From Parachitinimonas caeni (lineage in GTDB: Bacteria; Pseudomonadota; Gammaproteobacteria; Burkholderiales; Chitinimonadaceae): a stretch of DNA of 64,000 nucleotides. Below the pieces are notes generated by a model. The model did no database searches. It saw only the letters and a program-made list of their open reading frames with translations, and was not told the DNA's origin. A program made the position numbers and the translations under genes. This document shows positions 53,092 through 61,755 of this stretch, in pieces (the stretch's first letter is position 1; each line of letters starts with the position of its first letter). The DNA lies in assembly GCF_030129945.1 (NCBI RefSeq), contig NZ_JARRAF010000024.1, forward strand, positions 1-64,000, written 5' to 3'.

Positions 53092-53357
53092 GGCTCTGTT
53101 GACATTTTATTTCCGGATCGCGTTTCGTCGGATTTGGGCCTGATGCAAGGCGAAAAGCGCGCCGCTTAGTGGGCTAAGCAAGCGATTTTCAACACCGCAG
53201 CAGGCCCAAATCCGGCGAAACCCTCCGGGCCGGGTCGATTTTTGGGGCATGGCGTCGTTAGGGTTCGTTTATTTAGCTCGCTAAACCTCACTCACCCTGC
53301 CTAGCCCTGCCCCAAAACTCGGCCTGGCGCGACCGGAAACAAAACGTCAACAGAGCC
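53092..53357 (+). mobile_element. Full-length dispersed element (GGCTCTG subfamily)
   Basis: 266 bp, TA before the left end. Same structure as the copy at 19193; its left stem GTTTCGTCGGATTTGGGCCT pairs with AGGCCCAAATCCGGCGAAAC with only one G-T wobble, and the apical hairpin GCTTAG/CTAAGC is perfect. It lies between the thiolase gene and the ASCH-GNAT gene. Confidence 0.88.
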
Positions 53358-53387
53358 TTGCATCAGGCATTCAATCCGCTGAAACGC

Positions 53388-53416
53388 GGTGCAAAAATTA
53401 AAATGTCTACAAAACC
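53388..53416 (+). repeat. Degenerate right end of the dispersed element
   Basis: GGTGCAAAAATTAAAATGTC followed by TACAAAACC resembles the right terminus (AAACAAAATGTCAACAGAGCC) with several changes. It lies 30 bases after the full copy. Confidence 0.45.
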
Positions 53417-53435
53417 TGAGTGCTGTTTAGTTGCT

Positions 53436-54503
53436 TCAGGTCTTGGTGGCGGGTTGCGATGGGGAGGTACCCATCGGAAAACCGCTCGCCAAGCGATCAT
53501 CTGCCGCCATGTCCGGGCGCAGACGTGCATACAGATGCTGGTCTATCGGCTTGCCAGCCTTGAGCAGGCTCCGGCGCAGCGTGCCTTCGTGCTCGTAGCC
53601 ATTGACTTCCAAAGTACGCACGGCACCGTGGTTGCCATCGAATATATAAGCTTCGATTCGTTCTACGCCGCGCAGTTGCAAGCCGAAGTCGCTGACGGCA
53701 CCTACAGCGGCACTGGCGATGCCGCGGCCCCAGCGGCTGTCTGTCAGCCAATAGCCGATGCTGGCACTGCAGGCCGCGTGCCCGCTGCCTTGTGTCAGTG
53801 AAATACTGCCGGCGGCTTCGCCATCCACTTCGATGGCCCAGTTGAAGCTACTGACTTCCAGCCAGCCACCCCCAATCCAGTCTTCGGCATCGGCAAGCGA
53901 GTAGGGCGAAGGGAAGCGGTCATCCAGCCAGCTGGTGATTCTGGGGCTATTGGCGTGGCGGGCCAACGCCGGGGCGTCGGCCAGTTGCCAGGGCCGCAGT
54001 CGTGCCCCATTCAGCGCCAGTGTCGGGGTTGCGGTGGGGTAGAGCAGCTCATAGCGCTCGCATAGCAAGGGGGTCTGTGCATCCAATATCAGATCGGCAG
54101 GCCGGGTACGGCTGAAGTAGTCGAGATGCGCGGCATGCCATGCTGCGTAATCCCCTTCGCCTTCGGCCAGCGCAAAGTCTTCCGGAACTTCGCCCAACGC
54201 ATGCTCTACCACCGATACCAGGCGAATCACGCACAAGGGGTGCCCGGCATGGTCGGTGATCAGACTCACATCGCCGACCGTGCCCTGATTCGCCGGATCC
54301 TGGTCGGCCCAGTATTTGAGGCCGCAGCTGGCAGTCTTCACCCCGGACCGCACCAGGGAGCCGAGCTGACGTGCCAGCTCTGGGGTATCACCAAAATGCC
54401 AGACGGTGTGCGGCGTATCGACCGGCATGCCGGCCGACTTGCAAGCGGTGAGCCAGAACTGGCGCTGAAGCGAATGCGGTGTCATGTCGTGACGTGGCGG
54501 CAT
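53436..54503 (-). CDS. ASCH domain-GNAT acetyltransferase fusion
   Basis: 355 residues if started at the ATG at 54503; an ATG at 54485 is possible and neither has a clear ribosome site. Residues about 25-130 form an ASCH domain: RQLGSLVRSGVKTASCGLKYW, GTVGDVSLITDHAGHPLCVIRL, DFALAEGEGDYAAWHAAHLDYF (key part EGEGDYAAW). ASCH proteins resemble RNA-binding PUA domains and some cleave modified nucleosides. The C-terminal half is a RimJ/RimL-type GNAT domain (RLRPWQLADAPALARHANSP, GYWLTDSRWGRGIAS, IEAYIFDGNHGAVRTLEVNGY). The frame lies immediately after the acyl-CoA ligase gene. Confidence 0.85.
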   Translation of the reverse strand: MPPRHDMTPHSLQRQFWLTACKSAGMPVDTPHTVWHFGDTPELARQLGSLVRSGVKTASCGLKYWADQDPANQGTVGDVSLITDHAGHPLCVIRLVSVVEHALGEVPEDFALAEGEGDYAAWHAAHLDYFSRTRPADLILDAQTPLLCERYELLYPTATPTLALNGARLRPWQLADAPALARHANSPRITSWLDDRFPSPYSLADAEDWIGGGWLEVSSFNWAIEVDGEAAGSISLTQGSGHAACSASIGYWLTDSRWGRGIASAAVGAVSDFGLQLRGVERIEAYIFDGNHGAVRTLEVNGYEHEGTLRRSLLKAGKPIDQHLYARLRPDMAADDRLASGFPMGTSPSQPATKT

Positions 54504-54507
54504 GGGT

Positions 54508-56211
54508 TCAGGCGGTGACGGCGGCAACCAGCCCCAGCTCTTCCGACATGATTTCACGCATGCGGAATTTCTGGATCTTGCCGGTGACGGTCATCGGAAA
54601 GCTGTCTACAAAGCGGATGTAGCGCGGGATCTTGAAGTGGGCGATCTGGTCCCGGCAGAAGGCACGGATGTCTTCATCGCTGGCGGCTTCGCCTTCCTTC
54701 AGAATGACCCAGGCGCATAGTTCCTCGCCATATTTGGGGTCTGGCACGCCAACCACCTGCACATCGCGCACTTTGGGATGACGATAGAGAAACTCTTCGA
54801 TTTCCCGTGGGTATAGATTTTCACCGCCCCGGATCACCATATCCTTGATGCGGCCAACGATATTGCAGTAGCCCTCGGCGTCGATCACGCCAAGATCGCC
54901 GGTATGCATCCAGCCAGCCGCATCAACGGCTTCACGGGTTTTGGCCTCGTCAGCCCAGTAGCCGATCATGACCGAATAGCCCCGGGTACACAGCTCACCC
55001 GGTGTGCCACGCGGCACGACCCGGCCCTCACCATCCACAATCTTGACTTCCAGGTGCGGGTGGATACGGCCGACGGTTGAGACGCGGCGATCCAGCGGTT
55101 CGTCGGTGCCACTCTGGAAGCTCACCGGCGAGGTTTCGGTCATGCCGTAGGCGATGGTGACTTCGGCCATATGCATGTCGCTGACCACCCGCTTCATGAC
55201 TTCGACCGGGCACGGCGAGCCGGCCATGATGCCGGTCCGCAGGGTGGAAAGGTCATATCGGGTAAAGTCGGCATGGCCCAGCAGGGCGATGAACATGGTC
55301 GGGACACCATGCAAGCCGGTGCAACGCTCGGCCACCACGGTTTCGAGTACCGCTGTCGGGTCGAAGCTCTCATCGGGGTAGACGATGGTGGCGCCGTGAG
55401 TCGTGCAGGCCAGATTGCCAAGCACCATGCCGAAGCAATGGTAGAGCGGAACCGGGATGCACAGCCGGTCGGCAGGGGTCAGTTTCATTGCCTCGCCAAT
55501 GAAATAGCCATTATTGAGGATGTTGTGATGGCTGAGGGTGGCGCCTTTGGGAAAACCCGTGGTGCCCGAGGTGAACTGGATATTGATCGGATCATCGAAT
55601 TGCAGCGTCGCGGCAACTTGCTCCAGCCGTGTCATGGCCTCTGCCGGCGCGGCTTGCAACAGACCGGAGAAATTCAGCATGCCGGCTGAGTGTGCATCGC
55701 CCAGGCGGATCACGACCCGCAGGTCTGGCAGGCGCGCGGCCTTGAGCAGGCCCGGTGTGGCGTGGTCCAGCTCAGGGGCCAGTTCGTGCAGCATGGCGAG
55801 GTAGTCACTGGATTTGAGTCGCGGGGCGAGCACCAGCGCACTGCAGCCGACCTTGTTCAGGGCGTATTCCAGCTCGGCGACGCGGTAAGCCGGATTGATA
55901 TTGACCAGGATCAGCCCGGCTTTGGCGGTGGCGAACTGCATGACGACCCATTCCGCACAATTGGGCGCCCAGATGCCGATACGGTCTCCGGGTTCCAATC
56001 CCAACGCCAGCAGATGGGCGGCGCAGGCGTCCACTTTCTGTTTGAGCTCGGCGTAGCTCCAGCGAACATGCTGATGGCGGACGACCAGCGCTTCCCGATC
56101 ACTCCAGCGGGCGGCCGCCGCATCGAAGTTGGCGCCGATGGTCTGGCCGAGCAGGGGTTGGCTGGAGGTGCCGCTGACATAGCTGGGCAGGGGGTGGGGT
56201 AGTGCGGTCAT
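54508..56211 (-). CDS. AMP-dependent acyl-CoA ligase
   Basis: 567 residues. Adenylate-forming motifs: [49 protein letters not shown], and [20 protein letters not shown], ending with the catalytic Lys in [13 protein letters not shown]. It resembles medium-chain or branched-chain acyl-CoA synthetases that commonly accompany liu genes and would activate isovalerate or related acids to the CoA ester. It is downstream of liuA on the same strand (140-base gap). Confidence 0.9.
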   Translation of the reverse strand: MTALPHPLPSYVSGTSSQPLLGQTIGANFDAAAARWSDREALVVRHQHVRWSYAELKQKVDACAAHLLALGLEPGDRIGIWAPNCAEWVVMQFATAKAGLILVNINPAYRVAELEYALNKVGCSALVLAPRLKSSDYLAMLHELAPELDHATPGLLKAARLPDLRVVIRLGDAHSAGMLNFSGLLQAAPAEAMTRLEQVAATLQFDDPINIQFTSGTTGFPKGATLSHHNILNNGYFIGEAMKLTPADRLCIPVPLYHCFGMVLGNLACTTHGATIVYPDESFDPTAVLETVVAERCTGLHGVPTMFIALLGHADFTRYDLSTLRTGIMAGSPCPVEVMKRVVSDMHMAEVTIAYGMTETSPVSFQSGTDEPLDRRVSTVGRIHPHLEVKIVDGEGRVVPRGTPGELCTRGYSVMIGYWADEAKTREAVDAAGWMHTGDLGVIDAEGYCNIVGRIKDMVIRGGENLYPREIEEFLYRHPKVRDVQVVGVPDPKYGEELCAWVILKEGEAASDEDIRAFCRDQIAHFKIPRYIRFVDSFPMTVTGKIQKFRMREIMSEELGLVAAVTA

Positions 56212-56349
56212 ACAGGTCTCCTTTCGCGCCGCGTGGTGGCGGTCTTCGCTGCTGTACTTCCAGTCTTGGGTCTGCCCCGGCCGAGTTGGCGGTGCGGGGC
56301 AGGGGTGTCACGTCATGCCGCAATCCGATGCAGAATCGTTGACCGGCTG

Positions 56350-57513
56350 TCAGCGTGTTTCGTTGAACAATTCACGGCCGATCAGCATGCGGCGGATTTC
56401 GCTGGTGCCTGCGCCGATTTCGTAGAGCTTTGCATCGCGCCAGAGACGTCCGACCGGGTATTCGTTGATGTAACCGTTACCACCGAGTGTCTGAATGGCT
56501 TCGCCGGCCATCCAGGTGGCTTTCTCGGCAGCATAGAGAATAGCGCCGGCAGCATCCTTGCGGGTAGTCTCGCCACGATCCAGCGCCCGGCCAACGGTGT
56601 AGACATAGGCGCGGCAAGCGCTCCAGGTGGCATACATATCGGCCAGTTTGCCCTGCATCAGCTCGAATTCGCCGATAGCCTGACCAAACTGCTTGCGCTC
56701 ATGCACATAGGGCACAACAGCGTCCATACAGGCAGCCATGATGCCCAGCGGGCCGCCGGCCAATACGGCGCGTTCGTAATCCAGACCACTCATCAGCACG
56801 TTCACGCCACGACCTTCGGCACCCAGAATGTTCTCGGCAGGCACTTCCACATCGTCGAAGAACAGCGGGTAGGTGTTGGAGCCGCGCATGCCCAGCTTGT
56901 CGAGCTTGCTGCCATAGCTGAAGCCCTTCATACTTTTTTCGATCAGGAAAGCGGTGATGCCCTTGGGGCCGGCGTTGACGTCGGTCTTGGCGTAAACCAC
57001 CAGCACATCGGCATCGCCACCGTTGGTGATCCACATTTTCGAACCATTCAGGACGTAGCGGTCACCGCGTTTGTCGGCACGCAGCTTCATGCTGACCACG
57101 TCAGAACCGGCATTGGGCTCGCTCATGGCCAGTGCGCCGACGTAGTCGCCCGAAATCAGCTTGGGCAGAAAGCGGCGCTTCTGTTCTTCATTGCCATTCT
57201 TGCGGATCTGGTTGACGCATAGATTGGAGTGCGCGCCGTACGACAGCCCGACCGAAGCCGAGCCTCGGGAGATTTCTTCCATTGCCACGATATGGGCGAG
57301 ATAGCCCATATTGGCGCCACCATATTCTTCTTCGACCGTCAGGCCCAAAACGCCCAGATCACCGAATTTCTTCCACATGGGGGCAGGAAAAATATTGTCG
57401 CGGTCAATGTCTGCAGCGTGGGGGGCAAGCTCGGCATCAACAAAGTTGCGGACGGCGTCGCGCAGCATGTCGATTTCTTCACCGAGGCCGAAATTAAGTG
57501 AGGGAATTAGCAT
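56350..57513 (-). CDS. liuA: Isovaleryl-CoA dehydrogenase
   Basis: 387 residues from the ATG at 57513 (AGGAGA eight bases upstream); the longer frame to 57609 has no ribosome site. Acyl-CoA dehydrogenase motifs [16 protein letters not shown] and [14 protein letters not shown] are present. The catalytic Glu lies in [16 protein letters not shown], the position that distinguishes isovaleryl-CoA dehydrogenases (Glu254 of human IVD), and the C-terminal [12 protein letters not shown] has Gly where other dehydrogenases have Glu. It oxidises isovaleryl-CoA to methylcrotonyl-CoA. A LiuR-like palindrome lies about 200 bases upstream. Confidence 0.96.
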   Translation of the reverse strand: MLIPSLNFGLGEEIDMLRDAVRNFVDAELAPHAADIDRDNIFPAPMWKKFGDLGVLGLTVEEEYGGANMGYLAHIVAMEEISRGSASVGLSYGAHSNLCVNQIRKNGNEEQKRRFLPKLISGDYVGALAMSEPNAGSDVVSMKLRADKRGDRYVLNGSKMWITNGGDADVLVVYAKTDVNAGPKGITAFLIEKSMKGFSYGSKLDKLGMRGSNTYPLFFDDVEVPAENILGAEGRGVNVLMSGLDYERAVLAGGPLGIMAACMDAVVPYVHERKQFGQAIGEFELMQGKLADMYATWSACRAYVYTVGRALDRGETTRKDAAGAILYAAEKATWMAGEAIQTLGGNGYINEYPVGRLWRDAKLYEIGAGTSEIRRMLIGRELFNETR

Positions 57514-57716
57514 GGTGGGGTCTCCTGAAGCGCAGCCAGTGCGCATTCGCATAGGTGGTCGGTCGTGGTCGGCGCCACGTTGTCTTTGGCCTGCGCCGCA
57601 GGGCGTCACCCCTTGGCGTGATGGCTTCTGGTCTGATACGAACCTGGATACAGATTTTGCACAGCCGCATTCTAATTGGAAGTGTGCCGAGCAATTGGGG
57701 TTAACTGTAAGTGACG

Positions 57717-57732
57717 TTTACGTTAACGTCAA
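57717..57732. promoter_or_regulatory. Predicted LiuR operator upstream of liuA
   Basis: TTTACGTTAACGTCAA contains the perfect 10-bp palindrome ACGTTAACGT. It lies between liuR and liuA on their common strand. MerR-type LiuR regulators of proteobacteria are known to bind similar palindromes before liu genes. Placement fits control of the liuA promoter. Confidence 0.7.
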
Positions 57733-57765
57733 TTGTGGCTGAAATGACGCAGTGTGCGGGCCGGT

Positions 57766-58149
57766 TCAGCGCTCCAACAGCTCCTGGCACTGGCGCTCCA
57801 GCTCGTCGATTTCACCCAGCACCGACTGGATGTCATGCAGCTGTTGCTCCAGAGCAGAACGCTTGCCATGCAGGTAGTCCAGCAGCTTCACGGCCTGCGG
57901 TTTCTCGTCGCGGGCGGCATCGTACAAACCGAACAGTTCGCGGATCTCCTGCAGGGTAAAACCCAGTCGTTTTCCCCGCAAAATCAATTTGAGGCGGGTG
58001 TGGTCGGCCTTGTTGTAAACGCGGGTGCGGCCGTTGCGCTCGGGGGTCAGCAGGCCCTGATCTTCGTAAAAGCGGATGGCGCGGGTGGTGAGGGCAAACT
58101 CGCGGGCGAGCTGGGTAATGGTGTAGTGGGGGGTGTCGTTATCTGTCAT
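57766..58149 (-). CDS. liuR: MerR family regulator of the liu genes
   Basis: 127 residues. The MerR winged helix-turn-helix is at the N terminus (YTITQLAREFALTTRAIRFYEDQGLL; key part TTRAIRFYE), followed by GRTRVYNKADHTRLKLILRGKRLGFTLQEIRELF and a coiled-coil dimer helix to the end. No cysteines for metal sensing. The position immediately upstream of liuA and the short acidic sensor helix match LiuR, which responds to leucine-degradation CoA intermediates. Divergent from the metallo-hydrolase gene. Confidence 0.9.
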   Translation of the reverse strand: MTDNDTPHYTITQLAREFALTTRAIRFYEDQGLLTPERNGRTRVYNKADHTRLKLILRGKRLGFTLQEIRELFGLYDAARDEKPQAVKLLDYLHGKRSALEQQLHDIQSVLGEIDELERQCQELLER

Positions 58150-58261
58150 GAAAAGGCGGGTCTGCGCGGGCCGGCAGACGTTTGCGGCAGATTGGAAATA
58201 TTCGCGGTAGATCGAAAGCTCGATTCATAATGGCTTACCTTGCCGTACCGCACAACTTTGT

Positions 58262-59311
58262 ATGACAGAACTCGACTACCCCTTTGATCGCACCCTGCCT
58301 GACCCAGGCACCATCTTGCCTGTTGCGCCGGGCGTGTATTGGCTGCGTATGCCACTGCCGTTCCAGCTCTCGCATATCAACCTCTGGCTGCTGGATGACG
58401 GCGATGGCTGGACCATCGTTGACTGCGGTTACGGTAGCGACGAAACCCGCGCCCTGTGGCAGCAGATCTTCGATACGCAGCTGGCCGGGCGCCCGGTGCG
58501 CCGGATTGTGGTGACGCACGATCATCCCGACCATATCGGTCTGGCCGACTGGCTGGCCTGCCGTTTCGAGGTGCCTGTCTGGATGACGGCCGGGGAATAC
58601 TTTGCGGCGCATCTGGTCTGGCGCGATCTCGGTGGCTTCTCGGGGGAGGAGCTGGCCGCGCATTTTCATCGCCATGGCATTTCGGAGGAGACCCGCCATC
58701 TGCTGCTGTCAGGAGGCAACAGCTACACCCGGGGCGTTCCCAGCCTGCCTGCGAGCTACCACCGGCTGCGTGAGGGCTCGATGCTGAATATGGGTGGCGC
58801 TCGCTGGGAGGTCATCATCGGCTACGGACACTCTCCTGAACATGCAGCCCTCTACTGTGCAGAGAAACGGGTGTTGATCGCGGGCGATATGCTGCTGCCC
58901 ACCATCAGCACCAACGTCGGCAGCTGGCCAGCGGAGCCGGAAGGTGATCCGGTCCAGTTATTCCTCGACTCGATCACCCGTTTCGAAACCTTGCCTGAAG
59001 ACACGCTGGTGTTGCCGTCCCATGGCCGGCCTTTCCGTGGCATCCAGCCACGCGTTGAAGCCTTGCGTCTGCATCATCAGGAGCGCTTGCAGCTGCTGGT
59101 GGATTCGTGTGAACAGCCGCGCACGGCTTTTGAGCTGATCCCGATCCTGTTTGGTCGGGATTTCGATCTGTACCAGACCTTTTTCGCGCTGGCGGAATGT
59201 GTGGCTCACCTCAATCACCTCTGGCATACCGGTCGTTTGCTTCGCCATGCAGATGATCAGGGAGTGCTGCGTTTTGGGCGGGCCTCTGGTATACGCGCCG
59301 TGAACGCCTGA
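58262..59311 (+). CDS. Metallo-beta-lactamase fold hydrolase
   Basis: 349 residues. The zinc-binding motif is intact: His86, His88, Asp90, His91 in VVTHDHPDHIG; a further GYGHSPEHAALYC (His) and IAGDMLLPTISTN (Asp) and SHGRPFRG (His) complete the site. It resembles the MBL hydrolases often adjacent to fatty-acyl or aromatic degradation genes, acting on thioesters or lactones. Divergent from liuR; the four genes behind it run in the same direction and it may lead their operon, though a 74-base gap follows. Confidence 0.88.
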   Translation: MTELDYPFDRTLPDPGTILPVAPGVYWLRMPLPFQLSHINLWLLDDGDGWTIVDCGYGSDETRALWQQIFDTQLAGRPVRRIVVTHDHPDHIGLADWLACRFEVPVWMTAGEYFAAHLVWRDLGGFSGEELAAHFHRHGISEETRHLLLSGGNSYTRGVPSLPASYHRLREGSMLNMGGARWEVIIGYGHSPEHAALYCAEKRVLIAGDMLLPTISTNVGSWPAEPEGDPVQLFLDSITRFETLPEDTLVLPSHGRPFRGIQPRVEALRLHHQERLQLLVDSCEQPRTAFELIPILFGRDFDLYQTFFALAECVAHLNHLWHTGRLLRHADDQGVLRFGRASGIRAVNA

Positions 59312-59385
59312 ATTAGCCCGGGGTCACATCGCTCGCTCGCATTGACGCGCCTTGGGCGCGTCGCCCACTCTGAACCAGACCACCC

Positions 59386-60384
59386 ATGCCTACAACCTGG
59401 TACCTCGTTTGCCCCAGTCGCCAACTTTCTGCCAATCAGCCTCTGCCGTTTCGAGTCGAGGGCGAGCGTTGGGTAGCGTTTCGGGATGAGCAGGGACAGG
59501 CGCGGATGGTGGAGGACCGTTGCGCACATCGGTTTGCTCCGTTGTCTGCCGGCAAGGTGGTGGGTGGCCAGATCGAGTGTCCGTATCACGGCTGGCGGTA
59601 TCGGGGTGATGGCGAGCTGGCCTGTGTGCCCGCGCTGGGGCCGCAGACGCCACCGGCCTGCCGGGTTACGTCAATGCGGGTGCTGGAGCAACAAGGCTTT
59701 GTCTGGGCGACGCCCGAGCTGAGCAGCGCAGGAGCGCCGCCCTGGTTCCGTCATTACGGCGAGGCTGGCTGGACCAGCTTTGTCATGCACTCGACGTTTC
59801 AGGCCAGCGTGGAAGCCTGCCTCGAAAATTTTCTCGACTGCCCGCATGCAACGTTTGTGCATCGCTACTGGTTCCGGGCGCCGACGGCGCAGCCTGTGCG
59901 CTGTGTGGTACGCAGTCTGGCCGATGGTGCTGAGGCCGAATATTTCGAAGAGCCCCGCAAGCAAAGCGCTGTATGGACCCTGTTGGCCCCGGCCAAGGGC
60001 GAGATGCGGCATATCGACCGTTTCATTGCCCCTGCTACCAGCCAGGTTGAATACCACTTTCCGAATGGCCTGAGTTACCTGATTACTTCGCACTGCACGC
60101 CGCTAGATGCCGATGAAACGGCGGTGACAACCGTCATCAGCTTCCGTTTTGCACGTCTTGGCCCGCTGGTGCGCTTGTTTTTTCAGCCGCTGGCACGGCA
60201 TATTCTGCAGCAGGACATCACCATGCTGGCGCAGGTGGCCCAAACCGGCCGCCCACGCCAGCCGGCCCTGACCACGGAAGCCGATCTGCTCGGCCCCGCA
60301 ATCTGGCGCTGGCGAGCAGCCTTGCGGGAGGGGCGGCCGACACCGCCAGCCGGAGAGGAAAAGCAAGTTGTCATTTACCTTTGA
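59386..60384 (+). CDS. Rieske oxygenase (aromatic ring-hydroxylating type, alpha subunit)
   Basis: 332 residues. The Rieske [2Fe-2S] site is complete: Cys46-x-His48 (DRCAHRFAPL) and Cys65-x2-His68 (IECPYHGWRYRGDG). The mononuclear iron ligands fit His154 and His159 in ENFLDCPHATFVHRYW, with an Asp later in the chain. This is the VanA/pheophorbide-a oxygenase-like group of stand-alone oxygenases. It should hydroxylate, demethylate or desaturate a substrate with electrons from an unlinked reductase. The frame overlaps the next gene by 17 bases. Confidence 0.9.
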   Translation: MPTTWYLVCPSRQLSANQPLPFRVEGERWVAFRDEQGQARMVEDRCAHRFAPLSAGKVVGGQIECPYHGWRYRGDGELACVPALGPQTPPACRVTSMRVLEQQGFVWATPELSSAGAPPWFRHYGEAGWTSFVMHSTFQASVEACLENFLDCPHATFVHRYWFRAPTAQPVRCVVRSLADGAEAEYFEEPRKQSAVWTLLAPAKGEMRHIDRFIAPATSQVEYHFPNGLSYLITSHCTPLDADETAVTTVISFRFARLGPLVRLFFQPLARHILQQDITMLAQVAQTGRPRQPALTTEADLLGPAIWRWRAALREGRPTPPAGEEKQVVIYL

Positions 60385-61030
60385 CTCGATCCACACCGTG
60401 CCTGCCAACCGGTTTCCAGCGCAGCGCGCCACTGCCGTGGCACTTGTTCTGCTGGCGCTGGCGGCTGGGGGCTTCGCCTGGATGCAGAACCGGGCCGGCT
60501 ATACCGGTGGAGAAATCGCGCTGCCCAAGTTGCTTTGGTTGTTTTCGGCCTTGTGGTGCTGGGTGGTACAACCGCCGTTACTGTGGGCGGATGCACGCAG
60601 CCAGGCTCCATTCCGGCGTCTGCTGGCGTGCTTCATGTTATGGATGCTGGCGCGGGCTGTGGTCGAGCTGTGGATGATGTACGTCACCCATAGCTGGCGC
60701 CCTTTGTACGGCATCCTGCATAACACCGGCTCGATGACATTGCTGATCGGCGGTGCCTGCGTGTTGCGCCCGGCGGATGGCGAGCTGGCCTTGCAGCGTC
60801 GGCACCTGCTGGCGCTGGGCTTGCTGTTCGTGCCGGAAATCGGCTTTGCGCACTATATGCAGACGCATTTCCAGACACAGGGGGCGAATCCTCTGTACTT
60901 TGTACCAGACGATGAGCGCTATCAGGACGTTCTGCGGGCCACTTGGGTTTCCGTCCTGTTGTGCTGGGCTTATCAATATCGCTTTTTGTCTGTGTGGTTG
61001 CGCCACCCAAACCGGAAGACAGCGCCATGA
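60368..61030 (+). CDS. Polytopic membrane protein of unknown function
   Basis: 220 residues from a TTG start that has GGAGAGGAAAAG just upstream and lies within the end of the Rieske gene. Five to six hydrophobic segments are visible (TAVALVLLALAAGGFAW, LLWLFSALWCWVVQPPLL, LLACFMLWMLARAVVELWMM, SMTLLIGGACVL, LLALGLLFVPEIGF, VSVLLCWAYQYRF). No family recognised. Its position between a Rieske oxygenase and a GH3 ligase suggests a membrane-bound partner in their pathway, for instance an electron or substrate channel. It overlaps the next gene by four bases (ATGA). Confidence 0.75.
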   Translation: MSFTFDSIHTVPANRFPAQRATAVALVLLALAAGGFAWMQNRAGYTGGEIALPKLLWLFSALWCWVVQPPLLWADARSQAPFRRLLACFMLWMLARAVVELWMMYVTHSWRPLYGILHNTGSMTLLIGGACVLRPADGELALQRRHLLALGLLFVPEIGFAHYMQTHFQTQGANPLYFVPDDERYQDVLRATWVSVLLCWAYQYRFLSVWLRHPNRKTAP

Positions 61031-61755
61031 CTACCCTCCAGGTCAATCGCCGGCTGGTGCAGGATCTCGGTCCTGCAACGATTGATGAGTACTACGCCCT
61101 GTATGCAGCCTGCTACGACGCCACCTCGCCGGCCCTGTTTGCCAAAGATCTGCTTGCCAAAGACTGGGTGATTGAGCTGCGCGAAGCGGAGCGCCTGGCC
61201 GGATTCTCGACACTGGCACACTTTGGTTTTACCTACGGCGGACGCCGGCTGCGCGTCGTGTTCTCGGGCGATACGGTAATAGACCCCGTCTTTTGGGGCA
61301 GCCAGGCACTGACGACCGGATTTTCCGAGCTGACCGGGGCGCTGGCAGCACGCTATGCCGATGAAGAACTCTGGTGGCTGCTGATCTCCAAAGGCTACCG
61401 CACCTATCGGTATCTGCCCCTGTTTGCCCGCGAATACTATCCCCACCCCACACAGCCGATACCGGATGCCCAGGCGCAGCTGATGCACGCGCTGGGCCGA
61501 TATCGTTTTGGCGATGACTACAGCCCGGAGCGGGGTGTGGTGGCGTTTCCACAATCACAAGGCCAGCTCAATCACACGCTGGCCGACATCCGGCCCGATC
61601 TGCTGAACCGCCCGGAAGTCGCCTACTTTCTGCAACGGAACCCCGGCTACCGGCAGGGGCACGAGCTGCTCTGCCTGACCCGGCTCTGTCCGGACAATCT
61701 GCGTGGCGCCGTTGCCAGGGCCTTTGCGCGAGGGCTGCGGCATGGCCTGGGCTGA
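61027..61755 (+). CDS. Unknown cytoplasmic protein in the GH3-Rieske operon
   Basis: 242 residues from an ATG that overlaps the previous stop. No export signal. Conserved-looking blocks: TIDEYYALYAACYDATSPALFAKDLLAKDWVIEL, RLRVVFSGDTVIDPVFWGSQ, ELWWLLISKGYRTYRYLPLFAREYYPHP, ending with ELLCLTRLCPDNLRGAVARA. The first 100 residues have the alternating strand/helix pattern of a GNAT-like fold, though no acetyl-CoA loop is evident. I do not recognise the family. Its tight overlap with genes on both sides shows it is part of the same pathway. Confidence 0.7.
   Translation: MTTLQVNRRLVQDLGPATIDEYYALYAACYDATSPALFAKDLLAKDWVIELREAERLAGFSTLAHFGFTYGGRRLRVVFSGDTVIDPVFWGSQALTTGFSELTGALAARYADEELWWLLISKGYRTYRYLPLFAREYYPHPTQPIPDAQAQLMHALGRYRFGDDYSPERGVVAFPQSQGQLNHTLADIRPDLLNRPEVAYFLQRNPGYRQGHELLCLTRLCPDNLRGAVARAFARGLRHGLG

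Noticed and set aside
19193-53357. Short open frames inside the repeat copies (for example 19270-19473) as proteins
   Set aside because: They recur only because the repeat recurs, have no ribosome sites and overlap both hairpins.
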